In this document: one piece after another, positions 53,959 through 64,000 of the stretch
Layout: each line of letters begins with the position of its first letter
How positions within the stretch are numbered: the stretch's first letter is position 1
From: Henricia sp. BOLD:AAB3569
Taxonomy: Eukaryota > Echinodermata > Asteroidea > Spinulosida > Echinasteridae
DNA length: 64,000 nt
Direction: 5' to 3'
NCBI GenBank assembly: GCA_037783545.1
Contig: JBBELK010000509.1
Location: 682,001 to 746,000, forward strand
Program-made: the position numbers and the translations under genes
The notes under the pieces: model-generated
Told to the model about the DNA's origin: nothing
Databases searched by the model: none
Seen by the model: only the letters and a program-made list of their open reading frames with translations

Positions 53959-55353
53959 TTTCTTATTGAACCTATTATTATGTCATACTTTTCTTAGTTC
54001 AGGGGCCCAACAAGTAAATATGTAAACATCCATCAGTATACGAGGCTTATTTTAACTGGCCATTCAATATGTAGCCCATTATTTGCTGCCAGAGTGTATT
54101 ACAAAAGTTAAAAACAGTTTCGAACCATACTTACGCAGATTATTTTGTTATGTTATAGGCGTTGGAACTCCTTTTTGCCCCACATCAGTACAGAAAGCTG
54201 TGTGACCTGCAAAAAATAGCCAAACCTGATAAATAATAGCACGTAGGCCTACTGTTTAACATACATGTACTGCTTTTAACAGGGAAATAACTAGGTCACA
54301 ATTTATTCATTGTTTTTATTCTGGTAACAAGGTAGCAAATATCCCCATGATCGTATTTATGTGCAACATAGTGTTAGATGGCTGCAGATGGTCTAATTTT
54401 TCTAAAGATAGAGTTGGCCTACATGATTGGTAATTGTTTAAAAAGGCGATATTTCCACTCCCGACTTAAAAACATGATAAAACGTGCCTTGTAGAAATTT
54501 CAGTCACATACATGTAGATGCAGCAATACTGCAGAAAAATCCATGCATTGTTTTTGTGCATGAATATTTAGTGGTAAAAATCTTTAATAACAAAAAAAAC
54601 CACCTTCAGTTGAACACTCTTAAGAACTCCTTTATTATTTTTTTTAAATGACATATTGGTGCTTTTAAGTTATAATGTCCGTGGTTCTTAGCAAATTTGA
54701 TTTTTGTTTTCTCCTAACGAAGCATTTACTTTATTTTAAGGTGGACAAAAATCATTACGTATTTCATGCATCGGCAACCCTGTTAAAAATGCCGTTTTGA
54801 TACAGCTGTTTTTACGCCTTGCCGTAAGTTCAATTATTGGCGAACCGCCAATAATTCGAAATATTGACAGTAACTATTTGATAACTAAACATTAGTCAAT
54901 TTTTATCTCATTTGAAAGCGAATAACCTTTGTTTCTGAAAAAAATGTCATCTTTAAGCAACAATGCATTAATTTGGACAACTAATGAATTACATAATTAT
55001 ACACATGACAACGGGCACAAGCTGATTATACCGGGACTATGCAGCCTAATCAACTATTAGGGATGATCTGAGGCTCCTGGAAACCAAGTAATATTCGATT
55101 GCCCGAATTCGTACGATTTTATCCCGTGCACATTCCACTGAAGCAAAGAAAATGATCTCCCCGCTTCCTCAAAGTATTGTCTCTTTGATTTTTGGACACT
55201 TGTGTGCACAGTAAATTTGCATCTTTTTTATATGTTCAATTTGTTGTTATAGATGTTTCCAATGTTTGAAAATCATGGTTCCGAATAATTATTTGAAAAC
55301 TGAAAATACACTTTTTCAACTGCACGACTATTGTGATTAAGGGAGTGCATGAA
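53959..55353. other. Unannotated DNA
   Basis: Mostly AT-rich sequence. No conserved frame or recognisable repeat on either strand. Confidence 0.4.
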
Positions 55354-55841
55354 ATATACTTGCACTGCCCAGCTGCACTGCTAATAACCACCCTTATTTA
55401 CCCAGGCTAGCCTTGTGCTAAAGCTACTTGGCTATCTAGTAAACAAACCACTAGCCATTCCCATCCCCAAGGCCTCATAATGGAGAAACCACAGATGGTT
55501 CTGGAATGTCCAACAAGGAGTGGCTCAGTGCACAAAACATGCACTAGTACTAGTAGGCCTACAGTATAGTATGCGCCAACCATGAATTTCAACATGGTTA
55601 TACGACGCCGAGCAGTATTGATCGTCACATAAAAACACAATTCTTTACAAAAAGTATAGTAATTTGACTCGCTAATTCTCAGTCATCAGTAAGTGCAGAT
55701 TTAAGAAAATAGGCCTAAAATAAAATATGAAGAGTTTACTTGGAACATCAGCCACATATGATATTAGTATAGCATATCGAGGTATAACATATCGAGGTTA
55801 TTTTCTGTAAATGATTTCCAAATACCGGTACATAAAAAAGG
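55354..55841. repeat. 488-bp segment copied into the CATATG satellite (source copy)
   Basis: Recurs at 59181-59668 and 61181-61668 embedded in the satellite. This copy lies in ordinary flanking DNA and has T at 55721 where both satellite copies have G. A minus-strand frame of 77 codons inside it (55407-55640) has no domain signature. Confidence 0.92.
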
Positions 55842-56392
55842 TCTACCGCCTACCTTTAGGTATCCTGTCAACATAATAAATGAGTGAAAAAGATAAGAAA
55901 TATATACAGTTATGTGGTTACATTAAGTATTATTGCATACCTGAATGTCTTCGACAAAGAGGGTCCATTCATTCTCTTCTAGTCGATCTATTCTAGTGTT
56001 GTTGTGTTGTAGTACGTTTATGGCACGTATGTATGGCAAACGTAGTGCCCTTTGTGCCATCTATTCGTGTGTACGTGTGTAGCAGATATAAAACTGGTGA
56101 AGCAGCATTTCATACTAGTATACTGGCTTGGCATTGGTGGTCGTCTTTAACATCAGCCAATGCAGTCGCTGGAGTCCATTCGAACTTTACACTTCAAGGT
56201 CTGCAGGGGTGTTCTGCTGGACCACTTTATTTAATTGCATGGGGGTAATACATTCCAAAGAAAGTTCCTATGGTTACCATCGATCTTTCACCTTTGTGTA
56301 TGTGTGGAAAGAATACCATATGACACCAACGTTTGTGTTCACTACACATTTCTGAAAAAAAGCTGAATTCGGAACCGACATAATAATTAGAC
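55842..56392. other. Unannotated DNA
   Basis: No recognisable gene or repeat. Short frames such as 56033-56248 lack any family signature. Confidence 0.4.
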
Positions 56393-56396
56393 TTAA

Positions 56397-56969
56397 AGGG
56401 CCCTTATTTAGGATTTTTATCAATGACATCTATGCTTTAAAACCACTCTACTCAGTTAAAGTCATAAAAATCCTATTTGGAGCTTGCTTTAGGGGTTAAA
56501 ACGAAGGTTTTTAGTTTTTATGCTAATGAAAATATGCATATTCATGACCAAGGTCACGATGTCACAAGAGGCACAGACAGGAAAATCACATACAATTGTG
56601 CACAAACGATTCCACTTTTTTTCTAAATTTTCCTGAAACTTTTGTAATCCATGGCTGTTTGAGTTTGATTTACATGTTGCCTGCTGTAAGCCATGATAAA
56701 ACTGGGGGTAGAAACTGCAGCAATTTGCCACAAGTCCAACTTGAAGTCTTATGTTTTTTCGTAACTTTTCCCTTCTGTCTTCCTTATGTGATGCACTCAA
56801 AACAGCGCCCTCTGTCTGTGATTTATTGCAATGAAATCTTCAAAGTTGCAAAAGGCCACCTTTTATTGATTTTACATCCAAACGAACAATAGTATGTCTT
56901 GCTGAACAAGTATTCCATCATTATGAAGCAAAGCTTAGGCACAGAGTTATTTTGGATGTCACAGGCCCT
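56397..56969. mobile_element. Possible TTAA-flanked element
   Basis: TTAA at 56393-56396 and 56970-56973. Ends are AGGGCCCTTATTT and GTCACAGGCCCT, so only six to eight bases are inverted. The right side abuts the unique end of the satellite array. Boundaries are tentative. Confidence 0.4.
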
Positions 56970-57160
56970 TTAATGCGACCTACATAACATGTACTAGTAC
57001 TAGCTTCTATACCCCAAACATATTCTCACAAAGGAAATTAGACTAGTATCCTCACGCTTCGACCCACACGACACCAATTTTGGGCTATAGCCCATTCAGT
57101 TTGTATATCAAACTTGTGTTCCCCCAATATCCATGTGGGCATGTCAATGTTTCTATCATG
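56970..57160 (-). repeat. Unique end adjoining right CATATG array
   Basis: Inverted copy of 47101-47274, including GCTTCTATACCCCAAACATA and CCTCACGCTTCGACCCACAC. It joins the 61-bp array on its right. Confidence 0.85.
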
Positions 57161-59180
57161 ATACCCATATATGGGCCAACTCTTGAGAAGCCCATATGGG
57201 ATTCCCCGGCCGAGATGTTCCCACATGATCCCCATTTGCGCCAGCCCAGATGAATCCAATATATGGGATTATATACCCATCCCACATAATTCCCCAACCG
57301 GTGGTTTATCCCATATGATTCCCATACAGGCCAGCCCGCTTAGATCCCATATACTAGGCTTTCCCAGGTTTATCCTACATGATTTCCATATGGGCCAACC
57401 TGTGTAGATCCCTTATATATGGGCTTGCCCATGTTTATTGCATATGATTCCCATATGGACCAACCCGTGTAGATCCCATATGGGTTTGTCCATGTCTATC
57501 CCATATAAATCCCACGTGGGCCAACCCATATAAATATAATGTGGGCTTGTCCTTGTTTATCCCATATGATTCCCATATGGGCTGACCCGCGTAGATCCCA
57601 TACGGGCTTTCCCATATTTATCCCATACGATTCCCATACGGGCTAGCCCGAGTAGATTCAATATAGGCTTTCCCAGGTTTATCCCACATGATTTCCATAT
57701 GGGCCAACCCGTGCATATCCCATATATGGGCTTGCGCATGTTTATTCCATATGATTCCCATATGGGTCAACCCGTGTAGATCCCATATCGGTTTGTCCAA
57801 GTCTATCCCATATAAATTCCATGTGGGCCTACCCATATAAATCTCATGTGGGTTTGTCCTTGTTTATCCCATATGATTCCCATATGGGCTTAACCGTGTA
57901 GATCCCATACGGGCTTTCCCAGGTTTATCCCATATGATTCCCTTATGGTCCAGCCCGTGTATATCCCTTATATATGGGCTTGCCCATGTTTATTGCATAT
58001 GATTCCCATATGGACCAACCCGTGTAGATCCCATATGGGTTTGTCCATGTCTATCCCATATAAATCCCACGTGGGCCAACCCATATAAATATCATGTGGG
58101 CTTGTCCTTGTTTATCCCATATGATTCCCATATGGGCTGACCCGTGTAGATCCCATACGGGCTTTCCCATGTTTATCCCTTATGATTCCCATACGGGCTA
58201 GCCCGCGTAGATCCAGTATAGGCTTTCCCAGGTTTATCCCACATAATTTCCATATGGGCCAACCCGTGTAGATCCCATATATGGGCTTGCGCATGTTTAT
58301 TCCATATGATTCCCATATGGGTCAACCCGTGTATATCCCATATCGGTTTGTCCAAGTCTATCCCATATAAATCCCACGTGGGCCAACCCATATAAATATA
58401 ATGTGGGCTTGTCCTTGTTTATCCCATATGATTCCCATATGGGCTGACCCGCGTAGATCCCATACGGGCTTTCCCATATTTATCCCATACGATTCCCATA
58501 CGGGCTAGCCCGAGTAGATTCAATATAGGCTTTCCCAGGTTTATCCCACATGATTTCCATATGGGCCAACCCGTGCATATCCCATATATGGGCTTGCGCA
58601 TGTTTATTCCATATGATTCCCATATGGGTCAACCCGTGTAGATCCCATATCGGTTTGTCCAAGTCTATCCCATATAAATTCCATGTGGGCCTACCCATAT
58701 AAATCTCATGTGGGTTTGTCCTTGTTTATCCCATATGATTCCCATATGGGCTTAACCGTGTAGATCCCATACGGGCTTTCCCAGGTTTATCCCATATGAT
58801 TCCCTTATGGTCCAGCCCGTGTATATCCCTTATATATGGGCTTAATTGCCCATGTTTATTGCATATGATTCCCATATGGACCAACCCGTGTAGATCCCAT
58901 ATGGGTTTGTCCATGTCTATCCCATATAAATCCCACGTGGGCCAACCCATATAAATATCATGTGGGCTTGTCCTTGTTTATCCCATATGATTCCCATATG
59001 GGCTGACCCGCGTAGATCCCATACGGGCTTTCCCATGTTTATCCCTTATGATTCCCATACGGGCTAGCCCGCGTAGATCCAGTATAGGCTTTCCCAGGTT
59101 TATCCCACATGATTTCCATATGGGCCAACCCGTGCATATCCCATATATGGGCTTGCGCATGTTTATTCCATATGATTCCC

Positions 59181-59668
59181 ATATACTTGCACTGCCCAGC
59201 TGCACTGCTAATAACCACCCTTATTTACCCAGGCTAGCCTTGTGCTAAAGCTACTTGGCTATCTAGTAAACAAACCACTAGCCATTCCCATCCCCAAGGC
59301 CTCATAATGGAGAAACCACAGATGGTTCTGGAATGTCCAACAAGGAGTGGCTCAGTGCACAAAACATGCACTAGTACTAGTAGGCCTACAGTATAGTATG
59401 CGCCAACCATGAATTTCAACATGGTTATACGACGCCGAGCAGTATTGATCGTCACATAAAAACACAATTCTTTACAAAAAGTATAGTAATTTGACTCGCT
59501 AATTCTCAGTCATCAGTAAGTGCAGATTTAAGAAAATAGGCCTAAAAGAAAATATGAAGAGTTTACTTGGAACATCAGCCACATATGATATTAGTATAGC
59601 ATATCGAGGTATAACATATCGAGGTTATTTTCTGTAAATGATTTCCAAATACCGGTACATAAAAAAGG
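59181..59668. repeat. Captured flanking segment in satellite, copy 1
   Basis: Copy of 55354-55841 with one shared substitution (G at 59548). Junctions lie in ATAT (left) and GG (right), bases shared by satellite and insert. Confidence 0.95.
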
Positions 59669-61180
59669 GCTTGCGCATGTTTATTCCATATGATTCCCAT
59701 ATGGGTCAACCCGTGTAGATCCCATATCGGTTTGTCCAAGTCTATCCCATATAAATTCCATGTGGGCCTACCCATATAAATCTCATGTGGGTTTGTCCTT
59801 GTTTATCCCATATGATTCCCATATGGGCTTAACCGTGTAGATCCCATACGGGCTTTCCCAGGTTTATCCCATATGATTCCCATATGGGCTTAACCGTGTA
59901 GATCCCATACGGGCTTTCCCAGGTTTATCCCATATGATTCCCTTATGGTCCAGCCCGTGTATATCCCTTATATATGGGCTTGCCCATGTTTATTGCATAT
60001 GATTCCCATATGGACCAACCCGTGTAGATCCCATATGGGTTTGTCCATGTCTATCCCATATAAATCCCACGTGGGCCAACCCATATAAATATCATGTGGG
60101 CTTGTCCTTGTTTATCCCATATGATTCCCATATGGGCTGACCCGTGTAGATCCCATACGGGCTTTCCCATGTTTATCCCTTATGATTCCCATACGGGCTA
60201 GCCCGCGTAGATCCAGTATAGGCTTTCCCAGGTTTATCCCACATAATTTCCATATGGGCCAACCCGTGTAGATCCCATATATGGGCTTGCGCATGTTTAT
60301 TCCATATGATTCCCATATGGGTCAACCCGTGTATATCCCATATCGGTTTGTCCAAGTCTATCCCATATAAATCCCACGTGGGCCAACCCATATAAATATA
60401 ATGTGGGCTTGTCCTTGTTTATCCCATATGATTCCCATATGGGCTGACCCGCGTAGATCCCATACGGGCTTTCCCATATTTATCCCATACGATTCCCATA
60501 CGGGCTAGCCCGAGTAGATTCAATATAGGCTTTCCCAGGTTTATCCCACATGATTTCCATATGGGCCAACCCGTGCATATCCCATATATGGGCTTGCGCA
60601 TGTTTATTCCATATGATTCCCATATGGGTCAACCCGTGTAGATCCCATATCGGTTTGTCCAAGTCTATCCCATATAAATTCCATGTGGGCCTACCCATAT
60701 AAATCTCATGTGGGTTTGTCCTTGTTTATCCCATATGATTCCCATATGGGCTTAACCGTGTAGATCCCATACGGGCTTTCCCAGGTTTATCCCATATGAT
60801 TCCCTTATGGTCCAGCCCGTGTATATCCCTTATATATGGGCTTAATTGCCCATGTTTATTGCATATGATTCCCATATGGACCAACCCGTGTAGATCCCAT
60901 ATGGGTTTGTCCATGTCTATCCCATATAAATCCCACGTGGGCCAACCCATATAAATATCATGTGGGCTTGTCCTTGTTTATCCCATATGATTCCCATATG
61001 GGCTGACCCGCGTAGATCCCATACGGGCTTTCCCATGTTTATCCCTTATGATTCCCATACGGGCTAGCCCGCGTAGATCCAGTATAGGCTTTCCCAGGTT
61101 TATCCCACATGATTTCCATATGGGCCAACCCGTGCATATCCCATATATGGGCTTGCGCATGTTTATTCCATATGATTCCC

Positions 61181-61668
61181 ATATACTTGCACTGCCCAGC
61201 TGCACTGCTAATAACCACCCTTATTTACCCAGGCTAGCCTTGTGCTAAAGCTACTTGGCTATCTAGTAAACAAACCACTAGCCATTCCCATCCCCAAGGC
61301 CTCATAATGGAGAAACCACAGATGGTTCTGGAATGTCCAACAAGGAGTGGCTCAGTGCACAAAACATGCACTAGTACTAGTAGGCCTACAGTATAGTATG
61401 CGCCAACCATGAATTTCAACATGGTTATACGACGCCGAGCAGTATTGATCGTCACATAAAAACACAATTCTTTACAAAAAGTATAGTAATTTGACTCGCT
61501 AATTCTCAGTCATCAGTAAGTGCAGATTTAAGAAAATAGGCCTAAAAGAAAATATGAAGAGTTTACTTGGAACATCAGCCACATATGATATTAGTATAGC
61601 ATATCGAGGTATAACATATCGAGGTTATTTTCTGTAAATGATTTCCAAATACCGGTACATAAAAAAGG
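61181..61668. repeat. Captured flanking segment in satellite, copy 2
   Basis: Exactly 2000 bp after the first copy and apparently identical, with the same diagnostic G. It shows amplification of the captured segment together with its satellite context. Confidence 0.95.
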
Positions 61669-64000
61669 GCTTGCGCATGTTTATTCCATATGATTCCCAT
61701 ATGGGTCAACCCGTGTAGATCCCATATCGGTTTGTCCAAGTCTATCCCATATAAATTCCATGTGGGCCTACCCATATAAATCTCATGTGGGTTTGTCCTT
61801 GTTTATCCCATATGATTCCCATATGGGCTTAACCGTGTAGATCCCATACGGGCTTTCCCAGGTTTATCCCATATGATTCCCTTATGGTCCAGCCCGTGTA
61901 TATCCCTTATATATGGGCTTGCCCATGTTTATTGCATATGATTCCCATATGGACCAACCCGTGTAGATCCCATATGGGTTTGTCCATGTCTATCCCATAT
62001 AAATCCCACGTGGGCCAACCCATATAAATATCATGTGGGCTTGTCCTTGTTTATCCCATATGATTCCCATATGGGCTGACCCGTGTAGATCCCATACGGG
62101 CTTTCCCATGTTTATCCCTTATGATTCCCATACGGGCTAGCCCGCGTAGATCCAGTATAGGCTTTCCCAGGTTTATCCCACATAATTTCCATATGGGCCA
62201 ACCCGTGTAGATCCCATATATGGGCTTGCGCATGTTTATTCCATATGATTCCCATATGGGTCAACCCGTGTATATCCCATATCGGTTTGTCCAAGTCTAT
62301 CCCATATAAATCCCATGTGGGCCTACCCATATAAATCTCATGTGGGTTTGTTCTTGTTTATCCCATATGATTCCCATATGGGCTGAACCGTGTAGATCCC
62401 ATACGGGCTTTCCCAGGTTTATCCCATATGATTCCCTTATGGTCCAGCCCGTGTATATCCCTTATATATGGGCTTGCCCATGTTTATTGCATATGATTCC
62501 CATATGGACCAACCCGTGTAGATCCCATATGGGTTTGTCCATGTCTATCCCATATAAATCCCACGTGGGCCAACCCATATAAATATCATGTGGGCTTGTC
62601 CTTGTTTATCCCATATGATTCCCATATGGGCTGACCCGTGTAGATCCCATACGGGCTTTCCCATGTTTATCCCTTATGATTCCCATACGGGCTAGCCCGC
62701 GTAGATCCAGTATAGGCTTTCCCAGGTTTATCCCACATAATTTCCATATGGGCCAACCCGTGTAGATCCCATATATGGGCTTGCGCATGTTTATTCCATA
62801 TGATTCCCATATGGGTCAACCCGTGTATATCCCATATCGGTTTGTCCAAGTCTATCCCATATAAATCCCATGTGGGCCTACCCATATAAATCTCATGTGG
62901 GTTTGTTCTTGTTTATCCCATATGATTCCCATATGGGCTGAACCGTGTAGATCCCATACGGGCTTTCCCAGGTTTATCCCATATGATTCCCTTATGGTCC
63001 AGCCCGTGTAGATCTCATGTGGGCTTGCCCGTGTTTATTCCATATGATTCCCATATGGGCCAGTCCGCGTAGATCCCATATGGATATGCCCATGTTTATC
63101 CCATATGATTCCCACATGGGCATGCCCGTGTATATCCCATATGGGTTTGTCCATGTCTATCCCATATAAATCCCATGTGGGCCAACCCATATAAATCCCA
63201 TGTGTGCTTGCCCCCGTTTATCCCATATGATTCCCATATGGGCCGACCCGTGTTGATCCCATTTGGGCTTGCCCAGGTTTATCCCACATGATTCCCATAT
63301 GGGCCAGCCCGTGTATATCCCATTTGGGTTTGCCCAGGTTTTTCCCATATGATTCCCATACTGGCCAGCCCAGGTAGATCCCATATGGGGTTGCCCGGGT
63401 TTATCCCATACAATTCCTATATGGGTCAGCCCAGCTATATTTCATATGGGCTTGCCCAGGTTTATCCCATAAGAATCCCATATGGGCCAGATCGTATTAA
63501 TCCCATTTGGCCTTGCCCAGCTTTATCCCACATGATTCCCATATGGGCCAGCCCGTGTAGATCCCATATGGGGTTGCCCGGGTTTATCCCGTACGATTCC
63601 CATATGGGTCAGCCCAGCTGGATTTCATATGGGCTTGCCCAGGTGTATCCCATAATAATCCCATATGGGCCAGATCGTGTTAATCCCATATGGGCTTTCC
63701 CAGGTTTATCCCATATGTTACCCATACGGGCCAGCCCGTGTAGATCCCATATGGGGTTGCCCGGGTTTATCCCGTACGATTCCCATATGGGTCAGCCCAG
63801 CTAGATTTCATATGGGCTTGCCCAGGTGTATCCCATAAGAATCCCATATGGGCCAGATCGTGTTAATCCCATATGGGCTTGCCCAGGTTTATCCCATATG
63901 TTACCCATACGGGCCAGCCCATATGGACACCCATATGAGGAAACCCATATGGGCCCAATATGGGATACATATGGGTTTGGCAATGCCCAGATAGCCCAGG

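Larger units (their letters stand above)
57900..62000. repeat. 2.0-kb higher-order tandem duplication
   Basis: Sequence from about 57960 to 59960 matches that from 59960 to 61960 at an exact 2000-bp offset over long stretches (58112/60112, 59048/61048, 59575/61575). A third partial copy begins near 61930 at a 1939-bp offset because one 61-bp unit (59820-59880 region) is absent. Confidence 0.9.
57160..64000 (-). repeat. CATATG satellite, 61-bp type, right array
   Basis: More than ninety units of about 61 bp (TATCCCATATGATTCCCATA, GGGCCAACCCGTGTAGATCC, CATATGGGCTTGCCCATGTT), inverted relative to 45980-47100. It is interrupted by two identical 488-bp inserts (59181-59668 and 61181-61668). From about 57900 the array is organised in 2.0-kb higher-order copies. 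The last 800 bp (63200-64000) is a diverged variant with CAGCCCAGCTAGATTTCATA and ATGGGCCAGATCGTGTTAAT units. The array runs off the window. Open frames on both strands are by-products of the repeat. Confidence 0.95.

Noticed and set aside
55407-55640. 77-codon minus-strand frame repeated three times as a multi-copy gene
   Set aside because: Repetition is explained by copying of the whole 488-bp segment. No signal, domain or codon-level conservation can be judged because copies are virtually identical.
45980-64000. CRISPR-like array
   Set aside because: Regular short palindromic repeats superficially suggest CRISPR, but there are no unique spacers, the linkers are repeated too, no cas genes exist, and the context is eukaryotic transposon DNA.

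Overview
The window looks like repeat-rich nuclear DNA of a metazoan, most plausibly a marine invertebrate deuterostome such as an echinoderm. The basis is the mix of tyrosine-recombinase (Ngaro/PAT-like) retrotransposons, BEL/Pao and gag-bearing LTR elements, CR1/Rex-like LINE fragments, several tRNA-derived SINEs, many TTAA-flanked palindromic elements and minisatellites. The species assignment is an inference. I found no convincing host protein-coding gene, rRNA or functional tRNA gene. Nearly every long open frame belongs to a transposable element or is a read-through of a satellite.

Layout. 209-3359: a small, structurally complete LTR element on the minus strand (299-bp LTRs, primer-binding site, polypurine tract, ATAC target duplication) that carries gag but no pol. 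3745-5115: dispersed repeats, including a 957-bp TTAA-flanked element with a second copy at 43430-44398. 5485-16323: a tyrosine-recombinase retrotransposon with split direct repeats (A1 ... B1-A2 ... B2). It is inserted cleanly into a tRNA-derived SINE, and its right end is separated by about 6.4 kb that holds a Helitron-like, CRE-motif-rich repeat block with further MITEs and a SINE. 16324-17930: a cluster of SINEs. 18606-31793: a giant inverted repeat. Its core holds fragments of a second Ngaro-type element (RT and recombinase) bounded by long G/C homopolymers. Its right arm is interrupted by a 3.7-kb TTAA-flanked insertion whose empty site survives in the left arm. 33748-42939: a BEL/Pao element (615-bp LTRs, GTTAT duplication, tRNA-Tyr-like primer site) with a 5'-truncated LINE inserted near the end of pol. 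44455-45975: a foldback element built on a GGCGGACTTGCCCCA-type motif. 45980-48520 and 57160-64000: minisatellites built on the palindrome CCCATATGGG. 49690-51190: recombinase and SGNH-hydrolase genes of an Ngaro element. 51430-53958: a LINE fragment, a foldback cluster and a second Helitron-like end.

How the parts relate. The window records layered insertions. Several ages can be ordered from nesting, from an empty site preserved in a palindrome arm, and from a 488-bp flanking segment copied into the CATATG satellite and then amplified with it as a 2.0-kb higher-order unit. Most coding regions are frameshifted or truncated. The BEL and gag-only elements look youngest because their LTR pairs differ at only a handful of positions by eye.
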